Made by a program: the position numbers and the translations under genes
Assembly: GCA_016188045.1 (NCBI GenBank)
Contig: JACPIM010000009.1
Location: 1 to 49,278 of the forward strand
Length of the DNA stretch: 49,278 nt
From: Candidatus Woesearchaeota archaeon
GTDB lineage: Archaea > Nanobdellota > Nanobdellia > SCGC-AAA011-G17 > JACPIM01
Reading direction: 5' to 3'
Shown here: piece after piece, positions 19,443 through 28,105 of the stretch
Layout of the letters: every line of letters starts with the position of its first letter
Numbering within the stretch: position 1 is the stretch's first letter
Notes under the pieces: generated by a model
The model's input: only the letters and a program-made list of their open reading frames with translations
Databases searched by the model: none
What the model was told of the DNA's origin: nothing

Positions 19443-19909
19443 TTTTTTCTCATCTTTAATAGATCCCCTATCGTCATAGCTGCATTTGAAAAATCTATTC
19501 TTACGTCTTTTAATTTTTCTTTTGGTTCATTTGATTCTATTAATCTTATTTTCAGATATTGCTCTAGTTTTTTTGCCAAAGAAAATGTTGGTTTCATATG
19601 ACCTTGCTCTAGTTGCCTAATAATTGATTCCCTCTCTGAAATCATTTTTCCAAGATCTTCTTGATTTAATTTTAATCTTTCACGAGCATCTTTAATTAAT
19701 TTTGAATATTCTGGTGTTATGAATTCTTTTACCTCTTCTAATTTTATCTCTTTTTTTGGTTTTTTTAAATAAATTATATCTGTTTTTTTTATTAAAGTTC
19801 CAAATTTTGTGCACTTTCTACAGACAGAAAGAACAGATCCCTCTACTAGGGTATCTGTTAAACTATCGTGTTTTCCGCACATCTCACAAGGTTTTAGATT
19901 TTTTATCAT
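19439..19909 (-). CDS. mbf1: Multiprotein bridging factor 1 type HTH regulator
   Basis: The N-terminus is a zinc ribbon ([11 protein letters not shown]...VCRKC). A Cro/C1-type helix-turn-helix follows: [30 protein letters not shown] (about residues 73-102) and a [13 protein letters not shown] helix. This is the archaeal MBF1 arrangement, a general transcription-associated factor. A perfect 20-bp palindrome lies 5 nt before the ATG (19915-19934). The stop overlaps the methylase start. Confidence 0.93.
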   Translation of the reverse strand: MIKNLKPCEMCGKHDSLTDTLVEGSVLSVCRKCTKFGTLIKKTDIIYLKKPKKEIKLEEVKEFITPEYSKLIKDARERLKLNQEDLGKMISERESIIRQLEQGHMKPTFSLAKKLEQYLKIRLIESNEPKEKLKDVRIDFSNAAMTIGDLLKMRKK

Positions 19910-19914
19910 CTTTT

Positions 19915-19934
19915 ATAAGAACCGAGGTTCTTAT
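19915..19934 (-). promoter_or_regulatory. Perfect palindrome before MBF1 start, shared with LysRS leader
   Basis: The plus-strand sequence is ATAAGAACC, GA, GGTTCTTAT: two perfect 9-bp arms. It ends 5 nt before the MBF1 ATG. A near copy precedes the LysRS ATG at 40361-40381. It could be an operator or an RNA hairpin controlling translation. Palindromy and the match are seen directly; the role is inferred. Confidence 0.55.
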
Positions 19935-19948
19935 CAATTCCTTTTTAT

Positions 19949-20593
19949 TTAGTTTCTTATTATCTTCCTTTTGTATATGTAGACTATATACATAAATATT
20001 ACGCCAAATAATGCACCCAAAGAATTGTATACTAAATCCCACATAGTATTAATCCAACCACCGCCAAGGACATCTATATCCCTTAACATTCCTTCATTTG
20101 AGGGAGTATCGCCTAAACCACCGAATTTCAATAGTCCTTCTCCTGTTCCAAATTTTAAAAACCCCAAAAATTCTGTTTCCTCTATGAGAGAACCTATTCC
20201 TAACGAAGTAAGAAAGATCACAATCAAAATCAAAAAATTATTTATCTTATTTTCTGAGAAAAATTTCTTAAAAAAATTAAAGAATATAACTGAAACTGCA
20301 AATAATCCTAAGAAATGGGTGAAATGGTCATATTGAATTAATAAAGGAGAAGAACTATAAAAACCAAAAACACCAGATAAATGTGAAACTAGGCCTAATA
20401 TTAATAAGATAAAAGAATAATTGTAAAGATTGATGTGTTTTTTTAAAAAAAATACAATAGATACTAGAATTATCGCTATGATTGAATCGTTTATGTAATC
20501 TTTAACATTAGAAAAATAAGCATAAAACGAAAATATTGTAAATAAAATTATACTAAAGAAATATATTGCGGTTAATGATCTGTTACTTTGCAT
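19949..20593 (-). CDS. DUF2238/YjdF-like integral membrane protein
   Basis: The 214-aa product has about six hydrophobic helices. A conserved-looking polar stretch, IQYDHFTHFLGLFAV, lies in the middle, and EETEFLGFLKFGTGEG and DVLGGGWINTMWDLVYNSLGAL lie near the end; the charged residues in YDHFTHF and the final WDLVYN helix are the YjdF/DUF2238 pattern. Biochemical role unknown. It begins one base after the thioredoxin-like gene ends and is probably co-transcribed with it and the glycosyltransferase. Confidence 0.65.
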   Translation of the reverse strand: MQSNRSLTAIYFFSIILFTIFSFYAYFSNVKDYINDSIIAIILVSIVFFLKKHINLYNYSFILLILGLVSHLSGVFGFYSSSPLLIQYDHFTHFLGLFAVSVIFFNFFKKFFSENKINNFLILIVIFLTSLGIGSLIEETEFLGFLKFGTGEGLLKFGGLGDTPSNEGMLRDIDVLGGGWINTMWDLVYNSLGALFGVIFMYIVYIYKRKIIRN

Positions 20594-20594
20594 T

Positions 20595-21251
20595 TTAAAT
20601 ATTTTGTTCTATTTCCTCAAATGAATGCAAATCTTCTAATTTTATTTTTTCATTTATCAATATTGTTGGTGAAATTGTAAGATTATACGTGCTTTTAATA
20701 ACATTAATTGTAACCAAGTTTAAGTCTAATGGTATTGGGATTAACATCATTTTTTCTCCATATTTGTCTTTTAAATCTTTTAATATTAAAGAAATTGTGT
20801 CTTGTTTTGATTTTTCTATTAATGCTGGTTTATCTAAATAAAAATACAAAACATTAGTATAGTTTGCTTTACACTTTTCTTTTAGGTAAATGCTGTTTAA
20901 CCAGAACTCTGTTTTTAATAATGCATAGCGCTGTTTTTCATAAAGTAACTGACTTTCATCATTTAATTTATTGGCATTTTCATAACGCTCTATCTTTAAT
21001 CCTTCATTATACACACGATCTGCAAAATTAAGATTTTCTTTTATTGCGGAATCACAAAATTCCGGTTTTAAGATTTGAAAATAGCTGCTTTGCAGTTTTG
21101 CATCTGCCCATTGCACTTCTACTATTTTATATTCTTCTCTTATATCTTTTATCCGAGAAGATTCCAAGAACGATCCCAATGAAACCCCGAGTATAAAAAC
21201 TATTGCGGTAATAATCCCCGCTTTCCAAAAAACATCTTTTTGAACTACCAT
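20595..21251 (-). CDS. Membrane-anchored protein with possible thioredoxin-like C-terminal domain
   Basis: One N-terminal hydrophobic anchor (about residues 10-28) is followed by a helical region of about 100 residues and a C-terminal domain with NVLYFYLDKP, LIPIPLDL and NLTISPTILINEKI. The strand, helix and S-P-T pattern before a final helix resembles a thioredoxin fold with a cis-Pro, but no CxxC is seen, so redox activity is unlikely. It overlaps the end of the glycosyltransferase by 7 nt. Function unknown. Confidence 0.6.
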   Translation of the reverse strand: MVVQKDVFWKAGIITAIVFILGVSLGSFLESSRIKDIREEYKIVEVQWADAKLQSSYFQILKPEFCDSAIKENLNFADRVYNEGLKIERYENANKLNDESQLLYEKQRYALLKTEFWLNSIYLKEKCKANYTNVLYFYLDKPALIEKSKQDTISLILKDLKDKYGEKMMLIPIPLDLNLVTINVIKSTYNLTISPTILINEKIKLEDLHSFEEIEQNI

Positions 21252-22474
21252 TTGAATAACTTATTGGTGAAAAATAAATAGAGTGACTGGATAAAAACTA
21301 AAGGATAGAGAGCTAAGTAAAAAAACATATATAACACGATTGTTGCTTTTCTGGTTCTTGGAATTTTTCCAGGATCCATCATTTTTAAACCGAAAGTGAT
21401 GTATGTTAAATAAGTAATTATCAATAAAACTCCGAAAATTGTGAATATTGAGGGTGTTAAATGCAGTTCTTTAAATTGCAACACAAAACTATCTGTTTCT
21501 ATTGAATAAAAAGAGTGCAACAATTTTGAAATAAATCTTCTACCTAAGACATAAACCCAGACTATGAAACCGAGCAGAGCTAAGATAAATGAACTTAAGT
21601 AAAATGGAGCTACCCAAACACCGAGCATGCCATATTTAGTTTTTCCTAATGTATCTTTATGCTTTGCAAATGTTTGTAGGCCACCAATATCCCATCTTAA
21701 TCTTTGATGCCACCATTGTTTAAATTTTTCTGGAACTACAGTATATGCTTTTGCTGATAAACACATTTTAATTCTGTGGTTTTCTTTTAAGATACGCCAA
21801 GCTAACTCTATATCCTCTGTTAAATTATTTTTATCAAAACCATTTAATTTTTGTAAAGTTTTTTTTCTATAAACACTTAAAGGGCCAGGAGTAACATAAA
21901 CGGAGTTAATGAACTCTAATAATTTTCTTGCCCAAGCGATTAAAGTATATTCTATAAACTGCAATTTTCCCAGCAAAGTTTCTTGGTTTTTTACCCTCAC
22001 GGAAGAAGTAACTGCTTCTATATTTGGATCTTCTTTAAAACAATTAATAACTTTAATTAATGCATCTTTTTCGTGATAACAATCTGCGTCTACTACTGCT
22101 ATAAACTCGTTTTTAGCTATATTGATACCATAATTTAAAGAATCTGCCTTGCCTGAATTTTGTTTATTAATAACAGTTATTCCTTTGAATTTACTAGCTA
22201 TTTCTCCTGTTTTGTCTTTTGAACCATCATTTAAAACTATGATTTCTTTTTTATCTTCTGGATAATCTAAATCTAAAACTGATTGTATTGTTCCTGCAAT
22301 TGTATCCTCTTCATTATAGGCTGGTATTAATATTGTAACTGATGGCAAATTTTCTTTTGAAAGATCTTCATTAAACAATTCCTTCCAATTTTTGAATAAT
22401 AAAAGCAAAAAAATAGAATAGAGATAAATACTTGTAATGATTACAAACAAATACAATCCAGTTATAAACTCCAT
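21245..22474 (-). CDS. Family 2 processive-type membrane glycosyltransferase
   Basis: An N-terminal membrane helix precedes a GT2 catalytic domain: VTILIPAYNEED (about 47-57), LNDGSKDKT (81-89), VDADC (128-132), TEDIELAWR (219-227) and QRLRW (257-261). Several C-terminal membrane helices follow. This D, DxD, ED, Q(Q/R)xRW set belongs to the cellulose/chitin/poly-GlcNAc synthase branch, which extends a glycan while moving it across the membrane. The product is unknown. It is the first gene of a three-gene membrane unit with 20595-21251 and 19949-20593. Confidence 0.88.
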   Translation of the reverse strand: MEFITGLYLFVIITSIYLYSIFLLLLFKNWKELFNEDLSKENLPSVTILIPAYNEEDTIAGTIQSVLDLDYPEDKKEIIVLNDGSKDKTGEIASKFKGITVINKQNSGKADSLNYGINIAKNEFIAVVDADCYHEKDALIKVINCFKEDPNIEAVTSSVRVKNQETLLGKLQFIEYTLIAWARKLLEFINSVYVTPGPLSVYRKKTLQKLNGFDKNNLTEDIELAWRILKENHRIKMCLSAKAYTVVPEKFKQWWHQRLRWDIGGLQTFAKHKDTLGKTKYGMLGVWVAPFYLSSFILALLGFIVWVYVLGRRFISKLLHSFYSIETDSFVLQFKELHLTPSIFTIFGVLLIITYLTYITFGLKMMDPGKIPRTRKATIVLYMFFYLALYPLVFIQSLYLFFTNKLFKW

Positions 22475-22560
22475 ATTTAAACACCAATCTTGCTTCTAAT
22501 CTTTTAAAATGTTACTATCGCTTCAATTAGAGTTATATTTAAGGTGGTTTTTGGATTTAT

Positions 22561-23121
22561 TTAAGCATTATTGTCTTTTGGTAACTCTATTGGCCTTGGA
22601 AGCTCTGCTAAAATCCTCTGAATTTCTTTAGGGGTTATTTTTGATAATTCATTTTTAAGCTCTTTTTCTGAAATGTCAAAGTAGTCATAAAAATGCGGGG
22701 TTAGTTTAATTAATCTTGTTCTGCCATCTTTCTCTGTTGAAATTAAACCTGAATTTATTAAATTTGAGACATGGTCATATGCTTTGTTTCCTCTTATATG
22801 AATAATATCTGCCTGCTGTACTGGAGATTTGAAAGCTATTACTGCTAGGGTTTTTATTGTTGGAGAGTCCATTTCTGTTGTAGAAAGGAGTTTGTTTGTT
22901 AGAAAACCATATTCTTTTTTGATATTTAACTTAAATAAATTATCTTGCTGGTGCAGTATTAAAGCAGAATCTTTTTGCTCATAATCTTTTTTTAATTGCT
23001 CTACTGCTTTTATAACTTCCTCTGATGAACTTAAATTGAGATATTTTGATATTTCATCAACAGATACAAACTTTCCTAAAGTAAATAAAATTGCTTCTAT
23101 TTGTTTTTTTAAGTGATCCAT
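22561..23121 (-). CDS. scpB: Segregation and condensation protein B
   Basis: Two winged-helix halves are visible: IEAILFTLGKFVSVDEISKYL at the N-terminus, and TLAVIAFKSPVQQADIIHIRGNKAYDHVSNLINSGLI in the second, the latter highly characteristic of ScpB. ScpB works with ScpA and SMC in chromosome compaction; neither partner lies in the window. It lies 31 bp behind aRF1 on the same strand. Confidence 0.92.
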   Translation of the reverse strand: MDHLKKQIEAILFTLGKFVSVDEISKYLNLSSSEEVIKAVEQLKKDYEQKDSALILHQQDNLFKLNIKKEYGFLTNKLLSTTEMDSPTIKTLAVIAFKSPVQQADIIHIRGNKAYDHVSNLINSGLISTEKDGRTRLIKLTPHFYDYFDISEKELKNELSKITPKEIQRILAELPRPIELPKDNNA

Positions 23122-23152
23122 ATGATAAGATAGAAATTAATAATTTTTAAAG

Positions 23153-24241
23153 TTATTGTATAGCAAACCTTAATATTGCGGCTATACCTGTTAAATCTCT
23201 TAATTGCTGCCCTTCCTGGGTATCTACTGATATTATGAAAACTTCAGCATTTGAGGCTTTTGCTTTTTCTTCCAATTCCTCTATTATCTTTTCATCGGCA
23301 CTTTCTGATATCAACAATTTGTCAACTGCACTATAGTCCAATGCTTTGTTTACTTCATTTAGACCATAGGCTGTTCTCTCTGGTGATCTTGCTAATTTTT
23401 CAAAAAAATCCTGCAATAATTTTCTTTCTTGGGTTATAGCTTCTTTTGCTAATACATCTTGAGAAAGTTCTACTAGGTGATTTAGACCATATTCATCAGT
23501 ATATGTTAAATCTTTTATTGCCAATATCTTTTTCTTTATCTCATTATTTAGGTATTCTTTAAATTCCTCTTTTGTTGGACCTGGGCCACCCAATAAGATT
23601 CCTTTTATCTCGGGTTTGTTTAAAAATTCCTTGTTTGATGCTTCTGCTATTCTTTTATAAAATTCTTTAGCTGCTCCTTCCCTAATTCTTGCAAAACGTT
23701 GACTTGATTGTCCTCCAGCACGAGTTTTTCCTGGAACACCAGAAGTCATTTTTGATAATGTTCTGACTGAAGTTCCTTTTAAAATTCCTAATGTTGCTTC
23801 CCTTCTATCCATGACAATTAAGCCATAGGCTTCTTTTGCCTCTGTCATGTTTTGCAATAAATCCGTTACAAAAGTTTGGTCGCATCGATATAACCTTGTT
23901 TTCAATGGCTCTGGCGGTTCTATTGAGAATACTTGAATATCAATTTTATTATCTTGTTTAGATATATTGCCTGAAAAAACAGCTAATCCGTTAGGTGGTG
24001 TTTGTTTAAACAGCCTCAAATGACGAATCATCTTTTCTAAAGAGTCTATCACATTAGATCTTGTTTTAGCATCCTTTATATTAGAAGCTGTGCCTTGTTC
24101 TTGTTGTAAATGCTGTATTATTTTATTTAGTTCGTAACCTGCTGGAATATAAACTGAAACTAATTCTGTATGGCGTCCTCTAACTAAACCAAGGTCCCTA
24201 ATAAATTTTTTCAGATGTTGTTTTTGTTTTGTGGTTAACAT
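23153..24241 (-). CDS. prf1: Peptide chain release factor aRF1
   Basis: The eRF1/aRF1 protein ends translation at all three stop codons. Visible are the decoding-domain segment TASNIKDAKTR (residues 51-61), where the family normally has NIKS, the YRCDQTF element (about 118-124), and the peptidyl-hydrolysis GGQ in PGKTRAGGQSSQRF (176-178). A C-terminal L30e-like domain follows. Length about 362 is somewhat short but complete. The Ser-to-Asp change in NIKS is unusual by the textbook motif; all other key parts are present. Confidence 0.95.
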   Translation of the reverse strand: MLTTKQKQHLKKFIRDLGLVRGRHTELVSVYIPAGYELNKIIQHLQQEQGTASNIKDAKTRSNVIDSLEKMIRHLRLFKQTPPNGLAVFSGNISKQDNKIDIQVFSIEPPEPLKTRLYRCDQTFVTDLLQNMTEAKEAYGLIVMDRREATLGILKGTSVRTLSKMTSGVPGKTRAGGQSSQRFARIREGAAKEFYKRIAEASNKEFLNKPEIKGILLGGPGPTKEEFKEYLNNEIKKKILAIKDLTYTDEYGLNHLVELSQDVLAKEAITQERKLLQDFFEKLARSPERTAYGLNEVNKALDYSAVDKLLISESADEKIIEELEEKAKASNAEVFIISVDTQEGQQLRDLTGIAAILRFAIQ

Positions 24242-24262
24242 GTTTAGTATTAAAAGAATATG

Positions 24263-24712
24263 CTATTTAAAAGGATTTATGACTTCTAACCAAGGAATTT
24301 TTTTAAAATCCTGTTCATTTTCCGTAATAATTGTGTGGATATTATTTTCTTGCATTACAGAAACTATAAGTGAATCCCAGTAAGATGTATTGAATTCTGA
24401 GGAGATATCAATCGCGTTGGGGATAGTTTGTTTTTCAATTATGAGGGTTTTCACATTTGACATTGAAATTATCTCCTGGATAACATAGTATGCTTCGATT
24501 ATAGAGATTGGTTTTTCAATTTTATTGGTTATATTTACAAAAAATTCTGAAAGATTTTGCGTTGAAACGGCGGCGTTTTTTTTATTTGTGAAAATATCTT
24601 CTAATATCTTTTCTGCTATTGCATTTTTTATAGTCTCACTTTTATCGTATGCATAAATTAATATATTTGAATCTATCAAGGAAAAAGAATTACTTTCTAT
24701 CATACAACTCAC
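24263..24712 (-). CDS. vapC: VapC-type PIN-domain ribonuclease toxin
   Basis: PIN-domain acidic residues are present: D14 in LIDSNILIY, E56 in QNLSEFF, D113 in YWDSLIV, and an acidic ENEQDF near 131-136. VapC toxins cleave RNA using a metal ion held by these residues. The start overlaps the RHH antitoxin end; ATG 24703 (MIESNS) is an alternative to 24712. It is followed closely by aRF1 but is a separate unit. Confidence 0.88.
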   Translation of the reverse strand: MSCMIESNSFSLIDSNILIYAYDKSETIKNAIAEKILEDIFTNKKNAAVSTQNLSEFFVNITNKIEKPISIIEAYYVIQEIISMSNVKTLIIEKQTIPNAIDISSEFNTSYWDSLIVSVMQENNIHTIITENEQDFKKIPWLEVINPFK

Positions 24713-24935
24713 TTCTATGCTTAATCAATATTTGCCCCATGTGATAGCCTTTTCTTAATCTTTGTAACGCCCTTTTTCTTATTTCCTCCTGTTCTTCTTC
24801 TTCTAAGTACCTTTTAGTTGCTTCAGTCATTGTCTTACCCAAAAAACCTTTTTTTTGTTTTTGTTTTAAAGCTAGTTTTCTTAATTTATCTAAAACTTCT
24901 TTTTCCATATTTATTGTCACGGTTTTGGTTTCCAT
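24690..24935 (-). CDS. vapB: VapB-type ribbon-helix-helix antitoxin
   Basis: The sequence METKTVTINMEKEVLDKLRKLA is a typical ribbon-helix-helix opening, followed by KTMTEATKRYLEEE and a basic tail that would cover the toxin. It overlaps vapC by about 23 nt, giving coupled translation and the usual antitoxin-first order. The A/T-rich stretch at 24945-24965 provides a TATA box. Autoregulation is expected from the family. Confidence 0.82.
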   Translation of the reverse strand: METKTVTINMEKEVLDKLRKLALKQKQKKGFLGKTMTEATKRYLEEEEQEEIRKRALQRLRKGYHMGQILIKHRSELYDRK

Positions 24936-25011
24936 AGTTATATTTAGATTTTATATATATTTAAATGTTTTGCTTTTGTAAATATAATGGTTGCATCTTA
25001 TCAGTCTACTG

Positions 25012-27363
25012 CTAGAAGGAAATAGAGAATTTGTCTGAGAAAACGATTTCTTTTGCGGTTGTTACTGCGTTTATATCATCTAAAAATGGCCTTAGTTCTT
25101 TTTCTAAACTTTTTTCTAATGTTAATACTATTGGTTCTTTTAGCGATTTGTTATTTTTTGTTTTAAATTGTCTAACCTGACGTATGACCTCAATTGCTCT
25201 ATCTCCTGCTTTTTCTAAATTTTCATCCTTTAAACTTTTATCATATCTCGGCCAAGGAGAGATATGTATTGACTCATGCTTTTCTTTTTGTTTGAAAAAT
25301 AATTGGTATAAATCTTCTGTAATAAATGGCATTATTGGTGCAAAAAGTTTTATTATGTTTAACAATGAATGGTATAAGATAAATTGGGCAGAAATTCTAG
25401 CTTCTTTCCCCCTCTTGTCTGGATTGTATAAACGATCTTTTACTATTTCTAAATAAAAATCAGCAAAAGTATTCCAAAAGAAATTTTCTGTTTCTAATTT
25501 TGTTTTTGAATATTCATAACTTTCAAAAGTTTCTGTTGAAGTTTTGACAATATTATTCAGTTTTATTAATAACCACGAGTCAAACGCTTCTAATCTTTTG
25601 GGTTTACTTTTATAATCTTGCAAGTGCATAAAAGAAAACTTAGAGGCATTCCATAGTTTTGTAATGGTTCTTTGACCGGTGATTATGTCTTTTTCTTGAT
25701 AATCTAAATCTTCTCCTAATTTAGATCCTGCGGCCCAAAATCTTAAAGCGTCTGCACCATATTGCTCTATTACTTTTTGTGGTTCTATGATATTTCCTTT
25801 AGATTTAGACATCTTTTCCCCTTCTAGTGTAACGAACCCGGATATCATTATATTTTTCCAAGGCTGTTTTTTTTCGTGCAAATAAGATTTAGTAATAGTA
25901 TAAAAGTCCCACGTTCTTATTATATCGTGAGCATTATTTCTCAGTGAAAATGGAATTTCAATATTTTTATTAACTAATGAAGAGCAGATTTGTGGCGTTA
26001 CAGAGCTTGTAGCCCAAGTATCTAAAACTTTTTTTTCACCTTCAGCAATTTCTCCACAAGAACATCTTTTCTTTGTTTGCATTGGATCAATAGGCAGTTC
26101 TTTTTCTTGAGCAATAATACTTTTGTTACACTTTTTACAATACCAAATTGGAATTGGAACTCCGAAATGTCTTTGTCTTGATATACACCAATCCCACTGT
26201 AAACCTTTAATCCAATTTTCGTATCTTTTGAACATAAAATCTGGATGCCATTTGATATTCTTGCCTTGTTTAATTAATTCTTCCTTTAAATCCATAATTT
26301 TTATAAACCATTGTTCTGTTGTAATAAATTCTATTTCACTACCGCACTTATCATGAACATTCACAGCATGAGAGATTTCTTTCTGATTTGTTATAAGATT
26401 TTTATTTTGTAACTCTTCTAATATTTTTTTTCTTGCCTCTCTAATTTTTATGCCCTGATAGGGTTTAATATTTAAAGTTCCATCTGTATTGATGATTAGT
26501 CTAGGGGTTAATTTATGCCTGTTAATTGAATCTACATCGTATTTATCTCCGAAAGAGCAAACCATCAAAATCCCCGTACCTTTTTCCATATCGGCAGAAC
26601 TATCTGCAATTATGGGAACCTCATACCCAAATAGGGGTACTTTTGCTTTTTTTCTTAATAGATGTGTGTATCTTTTATCTTTAGGGTTGATAAAAACAGC
26701 CACACATGCCCCCAATAATTCTGGTCTTGTTGTTGCGATTAACAAATCACTTTCACCTGTTTTGAATCTTATGGTAGAAAATAAGCTCTTTTTTTCTTTG
26801 TCTTCTAGTTCTGCTTGGGCGATTGCAGTCTGGCATTCTGGGCACCATATCGTTGGAAATTCTTTTAAATAAATTCTACCTTGTTTAAATAGGTCTATGA
26901 AAGATTTTTGTGAGATTCTTCTTGAGTTATCGTCTATTGTAGAATAATTGAGGTTGTAATCGGAAGAAACACCAATATTTTTCCAGTCTTGAATAAAATT
27001 AGGAGTTATTTCTTTTAAAGTATCCAAACAAAGCTTAATGAATTCTGATCTCTGCATCTCCTTGCTTTTAACTCCCTTTAATTTTTCGATAAGCCTTTCT
27101 GTTGGTAAACCATTATCATCTGTTCCAAAAGGATAAAATAAGTTAAATCCCCTCATTCTTTTATAACGAGCTAAAAAATCTTGTTGAGAATATGAAAAAG
27201 CATGCCCTATATGCATCTTTCCAGAAACTGTTGGCGGTGGAGTATCTATTGAGAAAATTGGCTTTTTTGATTTTTGATCAAATTTGAAAATTTTATTTTT
27301 TTCCCAGTATTCTTTCCACTTATTTTCTGATTCTTTGAAATCATAATTCTTTGGTAGATCCAT
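25012..27363 (-). CDS. valS: Valyl-tRNA synthetase
   Basis: A class I synthetase that charges tRNA-Val. It shows PPTVSGKMHIGHAFSY with HIGH at the N-terminus, IRFKTGESDLLIATTRPE of the CP1 editing domain, TWCPECQTAIA-like zinc sites, WDWCISRQRHFGVPIPIWYC, LDTWATSSVTP, HDIIRTWDFY and the KMSKS loop (EGEKMSKSKGN). The length of 783 is on the short side for ValRS, with no long C-terminal coiled coil, as in some archaea. Divergent from the DUF4258 toxin gene with a 170-bp gap. Confidence 0.96.
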   Translation of the reverse strand: MDLPKNYDFKESENKWKEYWEKNKIFKFDQKSKKPIFSIDTPPPTVSGKMHIGHAFSYSQQDFLARYKRMRGFNLFYPFGTDDNGLPTERLIEKLKGVKSKEMQRSEFIKLCLDTLKEITPNFIQDWKNIGVSSDYNLNYSTIDDNSRRISQKSFIDLFKQGRIYLKEFPTIWCPECQTAIAQAELEDKEKKSLFSTIRFKTGESDLLIATTRPELLGACVAVFINPKDKRYTHLLRKKAKVPLFGYEVPIIADSSADMEKGTGILMVCSFGDKYDVDSINRHKLTPRLIINTDGTLNIKPYQGIKIREARKKILEELQNKNLITNQKEISHAVNVHDKCGSEIEFITTEQWFIKIMDLKEELIKQGKNIKWHPDFMFKRYENWIKGLQWDWCISRQRHFGVPIPIWYCKKCNKSIIAQEKELPIDPMQTKKRCSCGEIAEGEKKVLDTWATSSVTPQICSSLVNKNIEIPFSLRNNAHDIIRTWDFYTITKSYLHEKKQPWKNIMISGFVTLEGEKMSKSKGNIIEPQKVIEQYGADALRFWAAGSKLGEDLDYQEKDIITGQRTITKLWNASKFSFMHLQDYKSKPKRLEAFDSWLLIKLNNIVKTSTETFESYEYSKTKLETENFFWNTFADFYLEIVKDRLYNPDKRGKEARISAQFILYHSLLNIIKLFAPIMPFITEDLYQLFFKQKEKHESIHISPWPRYDKSLKDENLEKAGDRAIEVIRQVRQFKTKNNKSLKEPIVLTLEKSLEKELRPFLDDINAVTTAKEIVFSDKFSISF

Positions 27364-27490
27364 CTTATTTTATTCTTAGAATTGATTTTAAATAGATTTT
27401 GGTCGAAATATCTTGAGTGTAGAAAATATTTATAATTTAATTGAAATCTTACTTTTGATTTATCTAAGACCTCTTTGTGACTTACGAAAG

Positions 27491-27500
27491 ATTTATAAAT
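27491..27500 (+). promoter_or_regulatory. TATA box of DUF4258 toxin operon
   Basis: ATTTATAAAT lies 34-43 nt before the GTG start at 27534, so transcription should begin near the palindrome at 27520-27535. Confidence 0.5.
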
Positions 27501-27519
27501 CCTAGGATACACTAAGATT

Positions 27520-27535
27520 ACAGGTGATTACCTGT
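27520..27535 (+). promoter_or_regulatory. Palindrome covering SD and start codon of toxin gene
   Basis: ACAGGT GATT ACCTGT is a perfect 6-bp inverted repeat with a 4-nt loop. The AGGTGAT in its left arm is an excellent Shine-Dalgarno match, 5 nt before GTG 27534, and the right arm runs into the start codon. As DNA it could be an operator for the AbrB-type antitoxin; as RNA it would hide the ribosome site. Confidence 0.6.
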
Positions 27536-27737
27536 GTTTATATTTTCGCAACATGCATTATACAAAATGGATGCTTTGGGAATAGAAAAAAATGAAGTAA
27601 AATCCGTGATAACAAAAGGAATGAAGTGGAAAGAAAAAAATACAGAAAAGATGCACGCAAAAGCTTTTGGTTTGGAAGTAGTATTTTTAAAAAATAATTC
27701 AGATATTTTTATAATAACGGTTTATCCGGAGGGTTAA
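27534..27737 (+). CDS. DUF4258-type small toxin
   Basis: The 67-aa protein has the compact pattern FSQHALYKM...LGIEKNEVKSVITKGMKW...KMHAKAFGLEVVFLK...IFIITVYPEG typical of DUF4258/MqsR-like proteins found beside YgiT-type antitoxins. GTG is chosen as start because it lies 5 nt after a strong AGGTGAT ribosome site. The stop is directly followed by the antitoxin ATG. Toxicity is inferred from family and context. Confidence 0.75.
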   Translation: MFIFSQHALYKMDALGIEKNEVKSVITKGMKWKEKNTEKMHAKAFGLEVVFLKNNSDIFIITVYPEG

Positions 27738-28061
27738 ATGAAATGTATTTTTTGTAATGGTGAATTGAAAAGAGGAGAAGTTGAACATAAAGAATTGGGG
27801 ATATCTTTAGGAAAATTTCCAGCTTCTTTGTGCAGTAAATGTGGAGAGGTGTTTTTTGATGAAGTTTCTGTAGATGGGATACAAAAAAAATCTAAAGAAC
27901 TTGGTCTTTTTGGATTAGCAAAGAAAACTAAAGTTGCTAAAGTTGGAAATAGCTTGGCGATTAGGATACCAAAAGAAATAGCTGAATTTGTCAACTTAAA
28001 AAAAGAAGAAGTAGTAAAAATAATTCCTAAAAACCATAAAGAAATATCAATTGAGGTTTAA
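27738..28061 (+). CDS. YgiT-type zinc finger plus AbrB/MazE DNA-binding antitoxin
   Basis: The N-terminus has CIFCNGELKRGEVEH...CSKCGEVFFDEV, the YgiT/MqsA zinc finger (residues about 3-42). The C-terminus has TKVAKVGNSLAIRIPKEIAEFVNLKKEEVVKI, an AbrB/SpoVT swapped-hairpin domain. The finger neutralises the preceding toxin and the AbrB domain should bind the palindrome at 27520-27535. It starts at the base after the toxin stop. Toxin-first order is normal for this class. Confidence 0.85.
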   Translation: MKCIFCNGELKRGEVEHKELGISLGKFPASLCSKCGEVFFDEVSVDGIQKKSKELGLFGLAKKTKVAKVGNSLAIRIPKEIAEFVNLKKEEVVKIIPKNHKEISIEV

Positions 28062-28105
28062 TTAATTTGAAAAACTATAAAAGGCTATAAATTTTATTTA
28101 TCTTT

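Noticed and set aside
27246..27512. Minus-strand frame of 88 codons overlapping the ValRS 5' end
   Set aside because: It overlaps the ValRS start in another frame and its sequence is Ser/Lys/Asn-rich noise with no family pattern.
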